64,000 nucleotides of DNA from Chryseobacterium indologenes (GTDB taxonomy: Bacteria; Bacteroidota; Bacteroidia; Flavobacteriales; Weeksellaceae), in the NCBI RefSeq assembly GCF_002025665.1, contig NZ_CP018786.1:2108001-2172000 (forward strand), read 5' to 3'. Positions within the stretch are counted from its first letter, which is position 1; each line of letters opens with the position of its first letter. Shown piece after piece: positions 1 to 8,550 of the stretch. The position numbers were made by a program, and so were the translations under genes. Below the pieces are notes generated by a model. That model saw only the letters and a program-made list of their open reading frames with translations. It did no database searches and was not told where the DNA came from.

Positions 1-335
1 ATTTCGTAGAAGTGATCATCTTTTTTAAGAATAGAAATCAGTTCTTCCTTTGTTGAATTGTTGGAAGTCATCATTCCAGGGAATTCTGTAACAATATCTT
101 TCAGGTCAGAATAATTTTTATAAGGCTTGGTTACTCCATTGGAATGCACATAAACATTGGGAATGTTTTTATCTTTTTCCAGGCGAACCAAATAATAATC
201 AGATCCTCTTTTCTCAGCATAGACAGCCATTTCCTGTGGTTTTCCGGATGGCTTTTCCGGTTGCTTTTTTTTCTGGGAAAATGCCGTCATAGAAAGGAAA
301 CTTGCCATAACAGCAAACCATAGTTTTGTTTTCAT
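1..335 (-). CDS. Secreted protein of unknown function, cut by window edge
   Basis: About 111 N-terminal residues are visible and the C-terminus lies beyond position 1. The ATG (complement of 333-335) is followed by a typical signal peptide: Met-Lys-Thr-Lys, a hydrophobic core, and a likely signal peptidase site at AFS|Q. The mature part begins with a Lys/Pro/Gln-rich stretch, then a mixed hydrophilic domain (YYLVRLEKDK, NVYVHSNGV) that I do not recognise. An AGGAG-like sequence (complement of 336-341) sits directly before the ATG, which is unusual in Bacteroidota, where Shine-Dalgarno sequences are rare. It is divergent from the cytochrome c peroxidase gene. It is probably periplasmic or exported; no function can be given. 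Confidence 0.75.
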   Translation of the reverse strand, partial: MKTKLWFAVMASFLSMTAFSQKKKQPEKPSGKPQEMAVYAEKRGSDYYLVRLEKDKNIPNVYVHSNGVTKPYKNYSDLKDIVTEFPGMMTSNNSTKEELISILKKDDHFYE

Positions 336-565
336 ACTCCTATTTAGTTTTTTTGATGTGTTGAATTTAATTTAAAAAAATCCTCTCCCAATAATCTCCC
401 GCCATTATTTTTCCGGTATTTCGAAGAACCGTTCTCTTTAGAATAATGAATTTGATTTCGGGGTTTAAAATTAGTGAAAAATATGTTATCAGAAATATAA
501 ACATTATTTAATCTGTTATTAAAACTGAGATAACATCAGTTTAATAGTTTTGCCGCTAAAAATTC
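336..565. other. Divergent intergenic region
   Basis: This 230-bp AT-rich spacer separates two divergent genes. Its only clear element is the -7 box at 545-552 for the rightward gene. I see no RNA gene or small ORF with convincing features. Confidence 0.4.
545..552 (+). promoter_or_regulatory. -7 box (TAGTTTTG) of the cytochrome c peroxidase gene
   Basis: Exact match to the Bacteroidota TAnnTTTG box, 13 nt before the ATG at 566. No clear -33 TTTG is seen at the usual distance. Confidence 0.55.
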
Positions 566-2395
566 ATGAGATCTTACCCACTGCTTGTAATCGTCCTTCT
601 GATAGGATTTGCAGTAATGTCTTTTAATCCTGTTTATAAAGGAAAAGAAAGCGAAAATACATTTATCAATAAAGGGTTGTCCGACTTTAAAACCAAGCTT
701 GAACAGCTGAAATCAGATGTTGATAAGTTCTCTGAAGACCGTATTTCTCTGAAAGAACTGCAGAAATCACTAAGCAGCACAAGAAATTCATTCAAAGAAG
801 TTGAATTCTATATCGCTTATCATTATCCTGAATTTACCAAGACTCACCTTAACGCAGCACCTTTGTTTCACATCGAAGCGGCAGGTACATCATCATATAC
901 ACTTCCTCCTGAAGGATTACAGGTGCTTGATGAACTTATATTTTCAGATGAAGCAGGAAATGAAAAGGAAAAGATTAAAACAATTACTACTTTTTTGTAT
1001 AACAGTTATGCCGGGTTTTATTTAAGTGCATTAAAAAATGGACTGAGTAAAGGAAATAATAAGACATTACCATTACGTATAGAACTGATCAGGATCTATT
1101 CACTTGGCGTATCAGGTTTTGATACACCGGGTTCGTTGAATATTTCTGAGGAAACAAGCCATGCTCTTGCAGGAATGCAGAAATACATCAATGATGATCT
1201 TTATTTTAAAAATTATAATACTGAAAAGGCTGACCAGATTTTAACAGAAGCCATTAGTTACCTTTCAAAAAATACCGATTTTGAAACTTTCGACAGGATT
1301 GAATTTTATAAAAAATATGTACAGCCTTTATACGAAGAATTAGGGAAATGGGATGGAAGACCGGATGATCTTAAAGAATTTTCAGGCTGGAACGTAGGAA
1401 ACAAAAACTTTTTCAGCAGTGATTTTTTGGATCCTTATTTTTATACCTTATTGAAATCCTCAGAAGATAATCCGGAACTCCGAAACCTTGGAAAATCCAT
1501 TTTCTACGATCAGAACTTAAGTGGTAACGGGAAAATGAGTTGTGCGACTTGCCACCTTCAGGAAAATGCCTTTACAGATCTGAAAGCAAAATCACAAAGT
1601 AATGTGGAAGGGAAAACGGTTCTGAGAAACTCTCCGTCTTTATATAATGCTGTTTTTGCCAAAAGGTTTTTCTATGATCTTCGTGCTTTTTACCTTGAAC
1701 AGCAGGCGGAACACGTCATTTATAATGAGCAGGAATTCAATACGAGCTATGAAAATATTATTCAGAAACTAAAAACAAAACCTGAATATAAAAAGGCTTT
1801 CCGTGCAGCTTTCAAAGATGGAAAGATCAGTAAAGAGAATTTTTCAAAAGCATTAAGTTCTTATGTGGCTTCATTGTACTCATTTGACAGTGATTTTGAC
1901 CGTTTCATGAGGAATGAAAAGAATGTTTCTGATGATGTAAAAAAAGGATTCAACCTGTTTATGGGAAAAGCCAATTGTGCAACCTGTCATTTTGCCCCTC
2001 ACTTTTCAGGATTGGTACCTCCGTTTTTTAATGAAAATGAATCTGAAGTACTGGGAATCACTACCAGACCCATCAAACAGCTTCCTATAGAACTTGATCA
2101 GGACTTAGGAAGAGGAAACAGTCCGGTGAAAAAGGAAAAATCATGGATTTATGATTATTCTTTCAAAACAGTGACGGTTAGAAATATTGCCCTTACCAAA
2201 CCTTATTTCCATAACGGGGCTTTCAATACTTTAGAAGAAGTTCTGGATTTTTATAATGAAGGAGGAGGAGAAGGATTAGGATTAAAAATGAAAAATCAAA
2301 CCCTAGCACCAGATAAATTAAACCTTACCGAAACAGAAATCAAACAGATTATAGCCTTTCTGAATGCTTTTACGGATGTGAGTAAAGCGAAGTAG
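566..2395 (+). CDS. Di-heme cytochrome c peroxidase family protein with N-terminal extension
   Basis: Likely a periplasmic di-heme protein of the CcpA/MauG family, which reduces H2O2 with electrons from small cytochromes or acts as a MauG-like oxidase. Two CXXCH heme motifs (CATCH) lie at residues 326-330 and 471-475, spaced as in the bacterial CCP fold. An N-terminal hydrophobic segment (residues 5-19) serves as signal or anchor. About 270 residues of helical sequence precede the peroxidase part; such extensions are common in Bacteroidota members, so the 609-residue length exceeds the roughly 330 of classical CcpA. The gene is a single unit, with a bidirectional terminator at 2524-2580 shared with the convergent XRE gene. 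The family is clear; the substrate is not. Confidence 0.88.
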   Translation: MRSYPLLVIVLLIGFAVMSFNPVYKGKESENTFINKGLSDFKTKLEQLKSDVDKFSEDRISLKELQKSLSSTRNSFKEVEFYIAYHYPEFTKTHLNAAPLFHIEAAGTSSYTLPPEGLQVLDELIFSDEAGNEKEKIKTITTFLYNSYAGFYLSALKNGLSKGNNKTLPLRIELIRIYSLGVSGFDTPGSLNISEETSHALAGMQKYINDDLYFKNYNTEKADQILTEAISYLSKNTDFETFDRIEFYKKYVQPLYEELGKWDGRPDDLKEFSGWNVGNKNFFSSDFLDPYFYTLLKSSEDNPELRNLGKSIFYDQNLSGNGKMSCATCHLQENAFTDLKAKSQSNVEGKTVLRNSPSLYNAVFAKRFFYDLRAFYLEQQAEHVIYNEQEFNTSYENIIQKLKTKPEYKKAFRAAFKDGKISKENFSKALSSYVASLYSFDSDFDRFMRNEKNVSDDVKKGFNLFMGKANCATCHFAPHFSGLVPPFFNENESEVLGITTRPIKQLPIELDQDLGRGNSPVKKEKSWIYDYSFKTVTVRNIALTKPYFHNGAFNTLEEVLDFYNEGGGEGLGLKMKNQTLAPDKLNLTETEIKQIIAFLNAFTDVSKAK

Positions 2396-2500
2396 GCGGG
2401 TTACGGGGTTTGTGGGTTTGTGGGTTGGAGCGTGGGAGAGTTTGAGAGTGAGATTGTAGAGATTCGGGATTTCGGGTTTGCGAGAGCCGAGATTCGGTAG
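2396..2500. repeat. Degenerate short-word repeat (GTTTGAGAG / GATTCGGGATTTCGGG types)
   Basis: Non-coding GT/GA-rich stretch after the peroxidase stop codon, built from reiterated short words. The GAGAGTTTGAGAG words recur at 29232-29366. The GATTCGGGATTTCGGG words recur as the complement at about 3195-3226. It looks like intergenic repeat debris rather than a gene. Confidence 0.45.
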
Positions 2501-2523
2501 GAATGATAGGTTTTAATAAAAAT

Positions 2524-2580
2524 AGGCTAAATTTTGAAACTTGTGTAAATGTGATCTACGAAGGTTTCAGAATTTAGCCT
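2524..2580. terminator. Bidirectional terminator between convergent genes
   Basis: Seventeen-base inverted repeat (2524-2540 with 2564-2580, one mismatch) around a 23-nt loop. It is placed between the ends of the cytochrome c peroxidase and XRE genes, with T-rich sequence on the minus-strand exit side. Confidence 0.65.
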
Positions 2581-2611
2581 AAAGTTTTACAGATCGGATC
2601 AACCTGTCTGT

Positions 2612-3022
2612 TTATTTGTTTTGGATCAGCTTTTCCAGCTTATCAATCATTTCCTGCTGTTGTTTCAGCATACGCTCGTAAAGTTCAACCATTTTGTCAA
2701 GGGGATTAAAGGTGGGTTGGTTATTAAAAAAGGCTGGTTGTTGACAATTATCAAAAGACGCTGTATTAGAAATGATGTTTATCGCTTGTTCTTCATCAAA
2801 ATTCTCAATCGCTTCTGCCGGAACCTTCAAAATCTGAGCTACCTGCATCAAAACATCAGACTCTACAGTTTCTTTTTGTTCCAAAAGAGAGACTTTCTTC
2901 TGATTCCAGTCGTCACCTAATTCAAAAGCTAAAGCTTCCTGCTTGATACCAAGCATTTCACGGAAACGTTTGATATTTCTGCCCTGATGTATTTTTTTAT
3001 TTTGCATAGCTGTGTCAATCAT
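2612..3022 (-). CDS. XRE-family helix-turn-helix regulator
   Basis: Small DNA-binding protein of 136 residues. Residues 12-66 form a Cro/CI-type helix-turn-helix (RFREMLGIKQEALAFELG, then WNQKKVSLLEQ), followed by a linker rich in Asn and Phe. The C-terminus (about 108-136) is a charged amphipathic helix that probably forms a coiled coil for dimerisation. The start is uncertain: the ATG at 3022 lies 5 nt from the end of a perfect -7 box, which would make the mRNA leaderless. The internal Met at 3007 would leave a short leader and gives a start right before the conserved NKKIHQGRN segment. The target is unknown. Confidence 0.82.
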   Translation of the reverse strand: MIDTAMQNKKIHQGRNIKRFREMLGIKQEALAFELGDDWNQKKVSLLEQKETVESDVLMQVAQILKVPAEAIENFDEEQAINIISNTASFDNCQQPAFFNNQPTFNPLDKMVELYERMLKQQQEMIDKLEKLIQNK

Positions 3023-3027
3023 AATAA

Positions 3028-3035
3028 CAAATATA
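3028..3035 (-). promoter_or_regulatory. -7 box (TATATTTG) of the XRE gene
   Basis: Exact TAnnTTTG on the minus strand, ending 5 nt before the ATG at 3022. Transcription would start at or very near this ATG. Confidence 0.55.
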
Positions 3036-3327
3036 AAGTTTTAAGAGATAAGAATAAAGCTCGTTTTGAAAATAAATTATCTTCTAAAATACTCATGTTT
3101 CGAATAAAAATTTCTCTTTTCTGGCAGATTTATCGTGTTTAATAGATCTTGTTTGGTAACAATTAGTAAATAAAATAATTGCATTTCACTTCCAGCCCGA
3201 GATCCCGAACCTCGTATCCCGGATTACTTAACACAAAATTAATCCCCTTAACATTAGGTTTTTGATAAGTTAATATTGGGCGTTTTAGATTTAAAATCCT
3301 ATTAACAGAGAAAAAGTTCTAAAAAAA

Positions 3328-3335
3328 TAGTTTTG
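3328..3335 (+). promoter_or_regulatory. -7 box (TAGTTTTG) of the PhoX-like gene
   Basis: Exact match to TAnnTTTG, 25 nt before the ATG at 3361. It is identical to the box of the cytochrome c peroxidase gene at 545. Confidence 0.6.
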
Positions 3336-3360
3336 CAGGGTCTAATAAATCAAATAAAAA

Positions 3361-5514
3361 ATGAAGAAAAAACTACTAACAGTGGGAGCTTTGGCTATAC
3401 TGGCCAGTTCTGGTCTTCAGGCGCAGACTCTGATATTCAATAAGAATGCGTCATGGAGCTACAAAGATAACAACCAGGCGCAGCCAGCCGGATGGAATGC
3501 TCAGACGTATGACATTTCAACATGGGCAGTTGGAAACGGCCCGTTAGGATATGGAGATCCTGTAACAACGACAATCAACTCAGGACTTACAACTGCTTAT
3601 TTTGCTAAAGATTTTACAGTAGATCTTTCAACACTTTCCGATACTATGGAACTTGGAGTAATGAGAGATGACGGTATTATTGTATACCTTAACGGAGAAG
3701 AAGTCGTAAGAGACAATATGCCTGCGGGTGCTGTAACATTCAATACTTTCTCCAGTACTACCATTGATGGGGCAGCAGAGAGCGTTTATAACATTTTCTC
3801 TATTCCAAAGTCAAAATTTGTAAACGGTGTTAACAGATTTTCTATTGAACTACATAACAGAAGTACAACCAGTTCAGATTTAAGAATTGATGCTTATCTG
3901 AAAACAACTACCAATACAACTATCCCTGTAGCTTGTAACGGAACACACATCAGCTGCTTTACTTCCATTGTTCCTACCGCACAGACTAATAAATTAATTA
4001 TCCCTGCTGAGCACAAATACCAGCTGATTTTAAAAGAAGGAGACAACTATACTGAAGGCGGAGGATTGGTAGGTGGTCAGAATGACTTTACGGCTTATGT
4101 TCCAAAAACAGGAAGTAGTACCAACGGATATCTTTCTGTAAACCATGAAACCAATCCTGGAGGAGTTACCATGGCAGAGATTAACTATAACGCGACTTCA
4201 AAACTTTGGCAGCTGACCAAATCAAGAGCGGTAAGTTTCTCAGCTCCAAGTTTGGTACAAACGATCAGAAACTGTTCAGGAGGAATTACGCCTTGGGGAA
4301 CTGTGGTGACGGCTGAAGAATCTGTTACTTCCAATGATGTGAATAATGATGGTTACAAAGATTACGGTTGGTTAGTAGAAATTGATCCTGCAACAGCACA
4401 GGTTATTTCTAAAAATGCTGACGGTTCCAAAGGAAAACTATGGCAGATGGGAATCATGAACCACGAAAATGTAGTGATCAATAATGCAGGAACTATAGCA
4501 TATTATGGAGAAGACGGTGGAACTCACATGGTATACAAATATGTAATGGATACTCCAAATGATCTTTCATCAGGAAACCTTTATGTGTTGAAACTGGATC
4601 AGGGATTAACGGCTGCAGGAGATCCGGCAGGAACTACAGCAACATGGATTCAGGTTCCGAACAAAACTAAAGTTGACCAGAACAATACCAATACCAATGC
4701 GTTGTCATTAGGCGGAACAAAATTCAATGGAGTAGAAGATGTTGATATCAGCCCATTAGACGGGAAAATCTATTTTACTGCAAAAGGATTAGACAGAGTA
4801 TACCGTTTACAGGATAACGGAACTACCGCTTCTCAGGTGGAGACATTTGTAGGAGGAGGTTCTTCTGTATATTCTTTCAATACTGCTCAGGGAATGAAAT
4901 CTGAAGCTTGGGGAGACGGAAATGACAACCTTACTTTCGATGAGCTTGGAAACCTTTGGGTACTTCAGGATGGAGGAAAAAACTATATCTGGGTCATTGC
5001 TCCGGATCATACACAGGCTAATCCTAAAGTAAGATTATTTGCTTCTATGCCGGCTGGTTCAGAACCTACAGGATTGACATTTACCCCTGATCACAAATTC
5101 GGTTTCTTCTCTATTCAGCATCCGGATTCAACCATTTCTACAGATGTGGATGCAACAGGAAATACAATTGATTATAAAGGAAAATCAGCAACAATTGTAA
5201 TTGCCCTTAAAAGCAACCTGGGAGTTGAAGGAACTTTAGGAACTATTGATAGTAAAATTGAAGAAAATACAGTAACAGTAGCTCCAAACCCAACTTCAGG
5301 AATCGTGAAAATCAATTCTGTAAAAGGATTGAAAGATATTTCTGTAACAGCTTACAGCATGGACGGGAAAATTGTTTATACAAAGAAGTTCAACGGGACC
5401 AACAAAGTATTGGACCTTGATTTCACACAGCAGTTGGAAGGATCTCGTGTTTTAGTTTTAAATATTGAAGCAGAAGGAGGTTTCCAGAAAACAGTTAAAC
5501 TTGTAAAGAAATAA
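3361..5514 (+). CDS. PhoX-like (DUF839) phosphatase exported by the type IX system
   Basis: 717 residues. A signal peptide (1-21, ending LQAQ) is followed by a beta-rich domain (about 25-180) resembling the jelly-roll modules found beside Bacteroidota phosphoesterases. Residues about 215-630 match the PhoX/DUF839 family: NHE near 261-263, CSGGITPWGT near 304, GIMNHENVV and YYGEDGG. PhoX enzymes are Ca/Fe-dependent alkaline phosphatases that release phosphate from organic esters. The last 75 residues are a T9SS type A sorting domain (PNPTSG, then YSMDGK, ending KLVKK), so the protein should be exported through the outer membrane. The family is clear; enzymatic activity is inferred. Confidence 0.85.
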   Translation: MKKKLLTVGALAILASSGLQAQTLIFNKNASWSYKDNNQAQPAGWNAQTYDISTWAVGNGPLGYGDPVTTTINSGLTTAYFAKDFTVDLSTLSDTMELGVMRDDGIIVYLNGEEVVRDNMPAGAVTFNTFSSTTIDGAAESVYNIFSIPKSKFVNGVNRFSIELHNRSTTSSDLRIDAYLKTTTNTTIPVACNGTHISCFTSIVPTAQTNKLIIPAEHKYQLILKEGDNYTEGGGLVGGQNDFTAYVPKTGSSTNGYLSVNHETNPGGVTMAEINYNATSKLWQLTKSRAVSFSAPSLVQTIRNCSGGITPWGTVVTAEESVTSNDVNNDGYKDYGWLVEIDPATAQVISKNADGSKGKLWQMGIMNHENVVINNAGTIAYYGEDGGTHMVYKYVMDTPNDLSSGNLYVLKLDQGLTAAGDPAGTTATWIQVPNKTKVDQNNTNTNALSLGGTKFNGVEDVDISPLDGKIYFTAKGLDRVYRLQDNGTTASQVETFVGGGSSVYSFNTAQGMKSEAWGDGNDNLTFDELGNLWVLQDGGKNYIWVIAPDHTQANPKVRLFASMPAGSEPTGLTFTPDHKFGFFSIQHPDSTISTDVDATGNTIDYKGKSATIVIALKSNLGVEGTLGTIDSKIEENTVTVAPNPTSGIVKINSVKGLKDISVTAYSMDGKIVYTKKFNGTNKVLDLDFTQQLEGSRVLVLNIEAEGGFQKTVKLVKK

Positions 5515-5530
5515 ATTATTTATAATTCTT

Positions 5531-5560
5531 GTCTGTCAGTGACTTTTGTTGCTGGCAGAC
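5531..5560 (+). terminator. Hairpin terminator or leader structure
   Basis: Nine-base-pair stem (5531-5539 with 5552-5560, one G-U pair) and a 12-nt loop, followed by a weak T tract. It follows the PhoX-like stop by 16 nt and ends 11 nt before the LRR start. Confidence 0.55.
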
Positions 5561-5571
5561 CTTTTATGTTT

Positions 5572-6471
5572 ATGAAAAAGCTAGTCTTATTTATTGCCAT
5601 ACTCTCTCTTTCTCAGATCAAAGCTCAGATTGATCCGGTGAAGTATCCCACTTTTACTAATATTGAAGAGGCTCTGAAGAGTGAAAAAACAGTTTACAGT
5701 ATGAGTTTCAGAGAGAAAGGGCTTTTTAATCTTCCTCCTCAGATCGTAAAACTGAATTCATTATTCTTTTTGAATATTATGGCGAATAAGCTTGAGAAAA
5801 TGGATCATGAACTTTTTACCTTAAAAGAACTGGAAATTTTAAATGTGAATGAAAACAGCATTAAATATATTCCCGATGAGGTAAGCAAGCTTAAGAAACT
5901 GACCACTTTTTCAATGAATCTGAACAGTCTGACAAGTATTAATCCTAATCTTGCAAAACTTCAGAGCCTAAAAGTAGTGCATTTTGATGCCAACAATCTG
6001 AACACTTTTCCCGAAGCTCTTATGGAAATTCCGACACTGGAAGAAATAAACCTTCAGGGAAACCAGATCAGCTTTATTGCAGACAAACTTGATCAGATCA
6101 AAAACCTGAAATTTTTAAACCTTTCAGATAATCAGATCAATGATCTTGGGAATTTGTCTTTTCCTGAAAATTTAAAATATCTTGAACTGCAGCAGAATGC
6201 TATTATCAGACTTCCGGAAAATCTTTTCAGAGCAAAGAATCTGGAATTTTTGAATGTAAGTGGAAATAATATCACAGAAATATCACCCAAAGTAAAAGGG
6301 CTGAAAGATATCGTCAGTATGAATCTGGCGAACAACAAGCTGAAAGATATTCCTGAAGAAATCAAACAGCTTAAAAACCTGAAAACGTTGATTCTTACAG
6401 GAAATCCTATAGAAAAATCTAAAATTGAAAACTTAAAAACCTTACTGCCGGAAACCCAGATCTATTTCTAG
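5572..6471 (+). CDS. Secreted leucine-rich repeat protein
   Basis: 299 residues from the ATG at 5572, chosen because MKKLVLFIAILSLSQIKAQ is a clean signal peptide. The GTG at 5539 falls inside a hairpin, and the ATG at 5566 only adds two residues. The rest is about ten tandem repeats of roughly 23 residues with the LxxLxLxxN pattern (LEILNVNENSI, LKFLNLSDNQI, LKTLILTGNPI), the typical bacterial LRR solenoid used for protein binding. No catalytic domain, lipobox or T9SS domain is present, so a periplasmic or surface location is inferred. Expression may depend on read-through of the hairpin from the upstream PhoX-like gene, since no clear promoter is visible. Confidence 0.85.
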   Translation: MKKLVLFIAILSLSQIKAQIDPVKYPTFTNIEEALKSEKTVYSMSFREKGLFNLPPQIVKLNSLFFLNIMANKLEKMDHELFTLKELEILNVNENSIKYIPDEVSKLKKLTTFSMNLNSLTSINPNLAKLQSLKVVHFDANNLNTFPEALMEIPTLEEINLQGNQISFIADKLDQIKNLKFLNLSDNQINDLGNLSFPENLKYLELQQNAIIRLPENLFRAKNLEFLNVSGNNITEISPKVKGLKDIVSMNLANNKLKDIPEEIKQLKNLKTLILTGNPIEKSKIENLKTLLPETQIYF

Positions 6472-6473
6472 AA

Positions 6474-6797
6474 CTATCCGCCAACACGTTTGGTTTTATA
6501 GCCCATTTCTTTAAGGATATTCATGATTTTATCACGGTTATCCCCTTGAATGATAATCGTTCCATCCTTCTCAGAGCCGCCTATACCCAAGGTGGTTTTT
6601 ATTTTCTTTGAGATTTTTTTAAGGTCTTCCTCACTGCCTTCCCAGCCTTCAACAATCGTTACAGGCTTACCGTTTCTTCCTTTCTTCTCAAATTTGCATA
6701 CCAAAGGTTCTTTCTGCTTGAATTGCTCTTCAGGCATCTCAAAATCCTGCTCTTCGTGATCAGGAAAAAGATTCTTCAATTGATCTCGTAAATCCAT
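6474..6797 (-). CDS. SUI1/eIF1-like translation factor (YciH family)
   Basis: 107 residues. The C-terminal 75 residues show the SUI1 fold pattern: a basic segment (KKGRNGKPVTIVEGWEG), then LKKISKKIKTTLGIGGS and the terminal GDNRDKIMNILKEMGYK. Bacterial members are related to eukaryotic eIF1 and have been linked to start-codon fidelity on the ribosome, but their role in bacteria is not settled. The N-terminal 30 residues are acidic and probably disordered. It converges on the LRR gene with only 2 nt between stop codons. A perfect -7 box lies 4 nt before the ATG, suggesting a leaderless mRNA. Confidence 0.88.
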   Translation of the reverse strand: MDLRDQLKNLFPDHEEQDFEMPEEQFKQKEPLVCKFEKKGRNGKPVTIVEGWEGSEEDLKKISKKIKTTLGIGGSEKDGTIIIQGDNRDKIMNILKEMGYKTKRVGG

Positions 6798-6801
6798 ACC
6801 G

Positions 6802-6809
6802 CAAAATTA
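6802..6809 (-). promoter_or_regulatory. -7 box (TAATTTTG) of the SUI1-like gene
   Basis: Exact TAnnTTTG on the minus strand, only 4 nt before the ATG at 6797. This predicts a leaderless transcript. Confidence 0.6.
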
Positions 6810-6860
6810 AAAAGATTTACCGATTAATGGACTGAAATAATCAACGAAATTTCAATTTTT

Positions 6861-6897
6861 CTAACCTTGCCAAGGTTTTAAACCTTGACATGGTTAG
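6861..6897. repeat. 37-bp REP-like palindrome
   Basis: Near-perfect palindrome (6861-6878 with 6880-6897, two mismatches, one-base centre) built on CCAAGGTTT/AAACCTTG. A related palindrome with an AAACCCCTAAGGTTT arm is at 39150-39182. It sits between divergent genes, so it is not an obvious terminator. Confidence 0.6.
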
Positions 6898-6962
6898 ATG
6901 ACTTATCATCATCAGTCCATAAAATTCGAGTCTTCAAATTCTTCTATTCATAGGAAATTAGG

Positions 6963-6970
6963 TAAATTTG
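6963..6970 (+). promoter_or_regulatory. -7 box (TAAATTTG) of gpmI
   Basis: Exact TAnnTTTG, 20 nt before the ATG at 6991. Confidence 0.6.
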
Positions 6971-6990
6971 TCTAACAAAAGTTTTACAAA

Positions 6991-8532
6991 ATGTCAAAAA
7001 AAGCAATATTGGCCATTCTTGACGGATGGGGATTGGGAACAAACCCTAACGTTTCTGCAATAGATAAAGCAAATACACCATTCATAGACAGCTGTTACCA
7101 GAAATTTCCACATACTACGCTTGAAGCAAGTGGATTGGCTGTAGGTTTACCAGCCGGACAGATGGGGAATTCTGAAGTAGGACACATGAACCTGGGAGCC
7201 GGAAGAGTAGTTTACCAAAATCTGGTAAAACTGAATATGGCCGTTGAAAACGGAACAATGGGTCAGGAAAAAGTGATTCAGGATGCTTTTGAATATGCCA
7301 AAAAAGAAAATAAAAAAGTACACTTTATCGGATTGGTTTCCAATGGAGGTGTACATTCACATATCAATCACTTAAAAGGATTACTGACCGCTGCAAAAGA
7401 GTTCGGATTGAATGAGAACGTTTTTGTTCATGCATTTACCGACGGTAGAGACTGTGATCCACATTCAGGATTAGGATTTATCGATGAGCTTCAGAAGCAT
7501 ATGGAAGCTACTACAGGAAAACTGGCAACAGTGGTAGGAAGATACTATGCGATGGACAGAGATAAAAGATGGGAGCGTGTAAAACTGGCTTATGATGCTC
7601 TTGTAGAAGGAGTTGGAGAGCCATCAACAGACGCATTAGCTTCTATTAAAGCTTCTTATGACAACAACGTTACCGATGAATTCCTGAAACCAATTATTCT
7701 GATGAATACTACGGCTACAGGAAATGTAGTGCCGGTGGCAAAAATCATAGATAATGACGTAGTAATCTGCTTCAACTTCCGTACAGACAGAGGTAGAGAG
7801 ATTACGGAAGTGCTTTCTCAGAAAGATTTCCCGGAATATGATATGAAAAAGCTGAACCTTTATTATGTCACATTAACGAATTATGATAAAACCTTCCAGA
7901 ACGTACAAGTAGTTTTTGATGAAAATGTACTGACGGAAACAATGGGTGAAATTCTTGAAAAAAATGGAAAGACCCAGATCAGAATTGCAGAAACAGAGAA
8001 ATATCCACACGTTACTTTCTTTTTCTCAGGAGGAAGAGAACTGGAGTTTTCAGGCGAAAGAAGACTGCTTTGCCCAAGCCCGAAAGATGTTCCTACTTAC
8101 GACCTGAAGCCGGAAATGTCAGCATATGATATCACCAATGCTATCGTTCCGGAACTGGAGCAAGGAACAGCTGATTTTGTTTGTTTAAATTTCGCCAATA
8201 CAGATATGGTTGGGCATACAGGCGTTTTTGAAGCTGCTGTAAAAGCTGCTGAGGTGGTGGATCAGTGCATTGAAAAAGTAGCTACTGCTGCCTATGAAAA
8301 CGGATATGCTGTTTTCATTCTTGCTGACCACGGAAATTCTGATGTTATGATCAATGCAGACGGAACCCCTAATACTCAACACTCAACAAATCTGGTTCCT
8401 TTTATCGTTATGGATAAAGACCATACATGGAATTTAAAACCAGGAAAACTGGGGGATGTAGCGCCTACCATTCTTAAAGTAATGGGCGTTGAAATACCAG
8501 ATGCAATGACTGGGGAAGTTTTGGTTAATTAA
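6991..8532 (+). CDS. gpmI: 2,3-bisphosphoglycerate-independent phosphoglycerate mutase
   Basis: Cytoplasmic glycolytic enzyme that interconverts 3- and 2-phosphoglycerate using two Mn ions and a phosphoserine intermediate. The 513-residue length is normal. The alkaline-phosphatase-like domain shows ILDGWGLG at the start, the catalytic serine in GQMGNSEVGHMNLGAGR (about residues 55-71) and the metal ligands in NTDMVGHTG and LADHGNSD near the C-terminus. The central inserted domain (about 75-300) carries HAFTDGRDCDP and RYYAMDRDKRWER, both diagnostic. It is a single gene with its own promoter and a strong terminator at 8551-8588. Confidence 0.97.
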   Translation: MSKKAILAILDGWGLGTNPNVSAIDKANTPFIDSCYQKFPHTTLEASGLAVGLPAGQMGNSEVGHMNLGAGRVVYQNLVKLNMAVENGTMGQEKVIQDAFEYAKKENKKVHFIGLVSNGGVHSHINHLKGLLTAAKEFGLNENVFVHAFTDGRDCDPHSGLGFIDELQKHMEATTGKLATVVGRYYAMDRDKRWERVKLAYDALVEGVGEPSTDALASIKASYDNNVTDEFLKPIILMNTTATGNVVPVAKIIDNDVVICFNFRTDRGREITEVLSQKDFPEYDMKKLNLYYVTLTNYDKTFQNVQVVFDENVLTETMGEILEKNGKTQIRIAETEKYPHVTFFFSGGRELEFSGERRLLCPSPKDVPTYDLKPEMSAYDITNAIVPELEQGTADFVCLNFANTDMVGHTGVFEAAVKAAEVVDQCIEKVATAAYENGYAVFILADHGNSDVMINADGTPNTQHSTNLVPFIVMDKDHTWNLKPGKLGDVAPTILKVMGVEIPDAMTGEVLVN

Positions 8533-8550
8533 TATTCAATAATATTGTTA

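Larger units (their letters stand above)
3023..3360. other. Divergent spacer with short repeat
   Basis: This 338-bp AT-rich region carries divergent promoters at 3028-3035 and 3328-3335. At about 3195-3226 it holds a C-rich patch with the words CCCGAGATCCCGAACCTCG, the complement of the repeat words at 2458-2497. I see no coding sequence. Confidence 0.45.

Noticed and set aside
2396..2500. CRISPR-like or tandem repeat array
   Set aside because: The words are degenerate and lack uniform repeat and spacer lengths.
5539..5571. GTG start for the LRR protein at 5539
   Set aside because: It lies inside a hairpin and would put extra residues before a clean signal peptide.
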